From the NCBI RefSeq assembly GCF_000980875.1, contig NZ_LAYO01000091.1:1-60679 (forward strand): a stretch of 60,679 nucleotides of DNA, read 5' to 3'. Position 1 is the stretch's first letter. Each line of letters begins with the position of its first letter. Below are positions 60,594-60,679 of this stretch, piece by piece. The translations under genes and the position numbers were made by a program. The notes under the pieces were generated by a model. The model searched no databases. It saw nothing but the letters and a program-made list of their open reading frames with translations, and was not told the origin of the DNA. This DNA comes from Leucobacter sp. Ag1 (GTDB taxonomy: Bacteria; Actinomycetota; Actinomycetes; Actinomycetales; Microbacteriaceae).

Positions 60594-60679
60594 GGTGAGA
60601 GTCGACGCGGCGCCCGGGTTATACCGCGATGATACCCGCGGGCTATCCTGCCCGAAGCTCCAGGAGCGTGTCGACGTCC

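Noticed and set aside
60643-60679. Possible 3' end of a minus-strand gene (…LLELRAG stop)
   Set aside because: Only eleven codons in the window; too short to support.

Overview
The window is GC-rich actinobacterial DNA. GTG/TTG starts are frequent, and several genes have a -10-like TAnnnT box only 6-7 nt ahead of the start codon, as leaderless transcripts do. Gene content (class II GlyS, YtxH / holin-superfamily / DUF3618 trio, LysR next to a LysE exporter, CodB with a cytosine deaminase) fits a high-GC member of the Microbacteriaceae such as Leucobacter or Microbacterium. The genus is inference. Two chromosomal flanks (1-17.6 kb and 55.2-60.7 kb) surround one apparently complete temperate siphophage-type prophage (17,638-55,168).

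Left flank: an MFS transporter and divergent TetR with a 23-nt palindrome between them; a 2-hydroxyacid dehydrogenase; a secreted repeat-bearing NlpC/P60-like protein; an AI-2E family permease; glyS; a CPBP membrane protease; a degenerate FAD-type protein; three small envelope-stress-type proteins; a uroporphyrinogen-III synthase-like protein; GNAT, AhpD-like, PH-like and nitroreductase proteins; and a TetR / amidohydrolase / NhaC-type antiporter cluster.

Prophage: it sits inside an AEC (auxin efflux carrier) family permease gene. A 14-bp core is duplicated at both ends, and the last 35 codons of the permease now lie about 37.5 kb away from the rest. Plus-strand genes run from 18 to 44.9 kb: a lipoprotein and small membrane/hypothetical genes, a 615-nt gene-free stretch with tRNA-Gln(CTG) and many hairpins, HNH nuclease, terminases, portal, MuF-like protein, scaffold, major capsid, connectors, tail tube, a frameshifted tail chaperone, an antisense DUF4429-like gene, tape measure with an M23 peptidase domain, tail-tip proteins, CHAP endolysin, holin, and a small cassette with its own promoter. 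Minus-strand early genes run from 52.7 down to 44.9 kb (Cro-like regulator, small regulators, paralogous Cys/His proteins, replication initiator, DnaB-like helicase). A divergent lysogeny module (repressor, ImmA-type protease, tyrosine integrase) runs 52.8-55.1 kb.

Right flank: the interrupted AEC gene, a LysR (LysG/ArgP type) regulator divergent from a LysE-type amino acid exporter, a second CPBP protease, then a cytosine deaminase translationally coupled to a CodB-type permease, followed by a large inverted repeat.

Most interesting points: the integration that splits a transporter gene and can be undone precisely by excision; the structured-RNA block around the phage tRNA; an in-frame internal ribosome-binding site in the endolysin that could make a free C-terminal domain; the antisense DUF4429-like gene in the tail operon; a consensus promoter driving a 37-residue membrane peptide; and a paired Cys/His-motif protein family in the early operon.
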